From JACPIN01 sp964367085 (lineage in GTDB: Archaea > Nanobdellota > Nanobdellia > SCGC-AAA011-G17 > ARS1403), in contig CAYIWL010000018.1 of assembly GCA_964367085.1 (NCBI GenBank), positions 1 through 15,571 of the forward strand: a stretch of 15,571 nt of DNA. Reading direction: 5' to 3'. The stretch's first letter is position 1. Each line of letters starts with the position of its first letter. The notes below the pieces were generated by a model, which was not told where the DNA came from, ran no database searches, and saw nothing but the letters and a program-made list of their open reading frames with translations. This document shows positions 12,906 to 15,571 of this stretch, in pieces. The translations under genes were made by a program, and so were the position numbers.

Positions 12906-14006
12906 ATGATAATTGGAAATGCTGAGAAAGATCATCGCAGATTTAGAGATATTATAAAAGGAAGAATAAAGCAGGATTTAAAAAAATATATCTCACACGG
13001 AGAGCTTATAGGGAAAAGAGGTAAAGATTTTGTAAGTATTCCTATCCAACAAATCGACATTCCAGATTTTAGATACGGGCACGAACAAACAGGGGGAGTT
13101 GGACAAGGCAAAGGAAATCTAGGAGGGATTCTGGGGCCAGGAAAATCTACATCTGGGGGCGGTGCTGGAGATCAGCCAGGCAGGCATATTCTAGAGGTTG
13201 ATATTACATTAGATGAATTAGCTGATATGCTCGGAAGTGAATTAGAGCTTCCAAGAATACAGCCAAAAGGCAGAAATAATATTGACTCAGAGCACTATAA
13301 ATATACAGGCATAAGACAAGCAGGTCCAGAATCTTTAAGGCATTTTAAGAGAACTTTTGGAAGAGCATTAAGAAGGCAGGTTGCTTCAGACGAGTATGAT
13401 CCTTCCAACCCAATAATAGTTCCAGTACATGATGACAAGAGATACAGGTCTAGAAGAGTAATCAGAAAACCTGAAAATAATGCAGCCATATTTTTTATGA
13501 TGGATGTTTCAGGATCCATGCAAGCTGAACAAAAAGACATAGTTAGAACCGAGGCATTTTGGATAGAAACCTGGATCAGAAAAAATTACAAAAATACAGA
13601 GATAAGATATATAGCCCATGATTCAGAAGCCCAAGAAGTAGATGAAGAAAAATTTTATAGAACAAAGGAAGGGGGAGGTACTATGATTTCTTCTGCATAC
13701 ACACTTTGTGATAGATTAATCGGAGTAAGTTTTAATCCGGAGGATTGGAATATATATTGCTTTCATTTTTCTGATGGAGATAATCTAGCAGCTGACAATG
13801 ATGTTTGCAGAAAAATATTAACTGATAGCTTGTTAAGAAAAGTGAATTTATTCTGCTATGGAGAAGTAAAAGCAGCATATGGCGAGGGAATGTTCTACAA
13901 AGCTCTTAGTACAGTCTCTGATCGTGAAAACCTTGTATGCTCTAAAATAAGTTCAAAAGAAGGCATCTTGGATTCTATTCGGCAATTTTTAGGAAAGGGC
14001 AAATAA
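12906..14006 (+). CDS. yeaH: YeaH/YhbH family VWA-domain protein (DUF444)
   Basis: The 366-residue protein has the DUF444 layout. The N-terminus is helical and basic, with IPIQQIDIPDFRYG (residues 45-58). A Gly-rich linker (63-88) follows, then a VWA domain from about residue 190. The metal-ion site (MIDAS) is visible as DVSGSM (D200, S202, S204), GGGTMIS (T259) and FSDGDN (D290, D292). These proteins are coexpressed with PrkA and probably act as its partner or adaptor by binding proteins through the metal site. Length is close to Bacillus YhbH. It begins 27 bases after prkA without an obvious Shine-Dalgarno sequence. Confidence 0.94.
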   Translation: MIIGNAEKDHRRFRDIIKGRIKQDLKKYISHGELIGKRGKDFVSIPIQQIDIPDFRYGHEQTGGVGQGKGNLGGILGPGKSTSGGGAGDQPGRHILEVDITLDELADMLGSELELPRIQPKGRNNIDSEHYKYTGIRQAGPESLRHFKRTFGRALRRQVASDEYDPSNPIIVPVHDDKRYRSRRVIRKPENNAAIFFMMDVSGSMQAEQKDIVRTEAFWIETWIRKNYKNTEIRYIAHDSEAQEVDEEKFYRTKEGGGTMISSAYTLCDRLIGVSFNPEDWNIYCFHFSDGDNLAADNDVCRKILTDSLLRKVNLFCYGEVKAAYGEGMFYKALSTVSDRENLVCSKISSKEGILDSIRQFLGKGK

Positions 14007-14034
14007 GAAAAATAAAAAAGGATGAAGAAAAACA

Positions 14035-15519
14035 ATGTCAACTTCAAGAAAATTTCCAACAGAGCTTAAAGAAGCAAAATATGAGATAGAAAAACATGCA
14101 AAAGAAGTTGGTTTGGATTTCTTTGAAACAATATTTGAAATGCTCGATTACAGGGAAATGAATGAGGTTGCAGCTTATGGAGGATTCCCGGTAAGATACC
14201 CTCATTGGAGATTTGGTATGCAGTATGAGCAATTATCTAAAGGATATGAATATGGCTTGCAAAAAATATATGAAATGGTAATTAATAATGATCCATGTTA
14301 TGCTTATTTACTCAGAAGCAATAGTCTAGTAGATCAAAAACTAGTTATGGCTCATGTTTATGCTCACTGCGATTTTTTTAAGAACAATCTGTGGTTTTCA
14401 AAAACAAACAGAAAATTCCTGGATGAAATGGCCAATCATGCAACAAGAATTAGGGAGTATATTGACAGATACGGTTCAGTCGTCGTAGAAGAGTTTATAG
14501 TTACTTGTCTTTCTTTAGAAGGACTCATAGACCCACATAGTCCGTTTATCAAGAGAGCCGACGATAATAATAATGAGGTACTTAAAGATCGTGAAGAAGA
14601 AATTGTAGTCCATCGATTAAAAGCAAAAGGTTATATGGATCAATATGTTAATCCTCCGGAGTTTATAAGGGAGCAGAGAGAGAAAGTCAAAGCAGAGAAA
14701 GAAAGAAGAGCAGAAAAAGAAAAAGGTATGATAGCAATAGATAATGAAAAAGACATCTTAGAATTTCTAATACAATATGCTCCTCTGGAAAATTGGCAGC
14801 GGGACGTTATTTCCATTATAAGGGAAGAAGCTTATTATTTTGCTCCTCAAAAACAAACTAAGATAATGAATGAAGGATGGGCATCATATTGGCATTCAAA
14901 AATAATGACTGAGAGGGTATTGCACGATTCTGAATTAATGGATTTTGCCGATCATCATGCCGGAACCATGGGGAAAAGACCGGGGGTTATCAACCCGTAT
15001 AAAGTGGGAATGGAGCTTTTCAGAGATATAGAAGATAGGTGGAACAAAGGGAGATTTGGAGAAGAATATGAGGAATGCAAGAATGCTGCAGATAGGAAAA
15101 GATGGGACAAAAATCTTGGTCTTGGAAGGCAAAAAATATTTGAAGTTAGAAGGGTATGCAATGACATAGGTTTTATCGACGAGTTTTTAACAGAAGAATT
15201 CTGCAGAGAACATGAGTTATTTGTTTATGAATATGCTAAAGCAGAGGAGGTATATACTATTTCAACTAGAGATTTCGAAAGAATTAAGGAAAAACTACTA
15301 TTCCAATTAACAAATTTCGGAAAGCCAGTAATCTCATTAAGAGACGCCAACCATAACAATGCAGGGGAGTTATTCTTAACGCACCAATACTCCGGAGTAA
15401 ATATTGAGAAGGATTATGCCCAGGCAACACTAGAAAACATTCGGAAGATATGGAAAAGGCCCGTGCATCTGGAAACATATGAAGGCGGAAATAAAGTCTC
15501 ATTAAACTGCCCGACCTAA
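14035..15519 (+). CDS. spoVR: SpoVR family protein
   Basis: The 494-residue protein is a full-length SpoVR/YcgB homologue. Recognisable blocks are PVRYPHWRFGMQYEQL (residues about 53-68), SLVDQKLVMAHVYAHCDFF (about 98-116), LSLEGLIDPHSPFI and NEGWASYWHSKIM (about 280-293). The conserved His and Glu residues suggest a metal-binding pocket, but the biochemical activity of the family is not established. SpoVR is needed for cortex formation in Bacillus spores, and its relatives in non-sporulating bacteria are part of the stationary-phase PrkA-YeaH set. GGATGA at 14020-14025 can serve as the ribosome binding site. It is third in the operon and is followed by a strong hairpin. Sporulation itself is not implied. 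Confidence 0.95.
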   Translation: MSTSRKFPTELKEAKYEIEKHAKEVGLDFFETIFEMLDYREMNEVAAYGGFPVRYPHWRFGMQYEQLSKGYEYGLQKIYEMVINNDPCYAYLLRSNSLVDQKLVMAHVYAHCDFFKNNLWFSKTNRKFLDEMANHATRIREYIDRYGSVVVEEFIVTCLSLEGLIDPHSPFIKRADDNNNEVLKDREEEIVVHRLKAKGYMDQYVNPPEFIREQREKVKAEKERRAEKEKGMIAIDNEKDILEFLIQYAPLENWQRDVISIIREEAYYFAPQKQTKIMNEGWASYWHSKIMTERVLHDSELMDFADHHAGTMGKRPGVINPYKVGMELFRDIEDRWNKGRFGEEYEECKNAADRKRWDKNLGLGRQKIFEVRRVCNDIGFIDEFLTEEFCREHELFVYEYAKAEEVYTISTRDFERIKEKLLFQLTNFGKPVISLRDANHNNAGELFLTHQYSGVNIEKDYAQATLENIRKIWKRPVHLETYEGGNKVSLNCPT

Positions 15520-15532
15520 GGTTCTGTTACGT

Positions 15533-15569
15533 TAACTAATGATGGAAATCATTAGTTAGTAGTTTTTTA
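15533..15569 (+). terminator. Stem-loop terminator after spoVR
   Basis: TAACTAATGAT (15533-15543) and ATCATTAGTTA (15548-15558) are perfectly complementary over 11 bases around the loop GGAA, a GNRA-type tetraloop. They are followed by GTAG and six T at 15563-15568. It begins 13 bases after the spoVR stop and looks like a factor-independent terminator. Archaea usually terminate at T runs without a stem, so this form is unusual. It could also serve a gene beyond the right edge on the other strand. Confidence 0.65.
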
Positions 15570-15571
15570 CA

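Overview
The window is AT-rich and clearly archaeal. It carries archaeal-type DnaG primase, aEF1A, a short two-KH NusA, eL30 and archaeal-style uS7, uS10 and uS12. Promoters are TATA boxes placed about 22 bases before start codons, mostly leaderless. The compact genes, the many small proteins without recognisable family and the secreted Cys-rich protein at the left edge suggest a DPANN archaeon, probably Woesearchaeota or Pacearchaeota. That placement is an inference from style, not from a phylogenetic marker search.

Layout. Bases 1-1150 hold the end of an exported Cys-rich protein (+) and a membrane-anchored small protein (-). Bases 1187-2392 are dnaG (-), preceded by an unannotated GC-rich structured element at 2499-2584 (-). 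I read that element as a small RNA, possibly an H/ACA guide. Bases 2669-3233 are a VapB (AbrB-fold) / VapC (PIN) toxin-antitoxin pair (+). Bases 3235-5462 are a minus-strand run of small unknown genes, including two diverged copies of one protein family flanking a third gene. A small winged-helix-like regulator follows at 5566-5889 (+).

Bases 5936-7901 are a translation/transcription operon on the minus strand: eL30, NusA, uS12, an unknown 85-residue protein and uS7. Its genes overlap or abut. A 320-residue PIN-like protein (-) then faces aEF1A (+), which is followed by uS10 (+). Relative to the usual archaeal str-type order, the cluster is split and partly inverted, and EF-2 is not in the window.

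Bases 10824-15519 hold a co-directional trio: PrkA kinase, a YeaH/YhbH VWA protein and SpoVR. It is closed by a perfect 11-bp stem-loop and a T run. In bacteria this trio acts in stationary phase, stress or sporulation, and similar sets occur in haloarchaea. Finding it in what looks like a reduced, non-sporulating archaeon is the most notable protein-level feature. The most notable non-coding feature is the candidate RNA upstream of dnaG.
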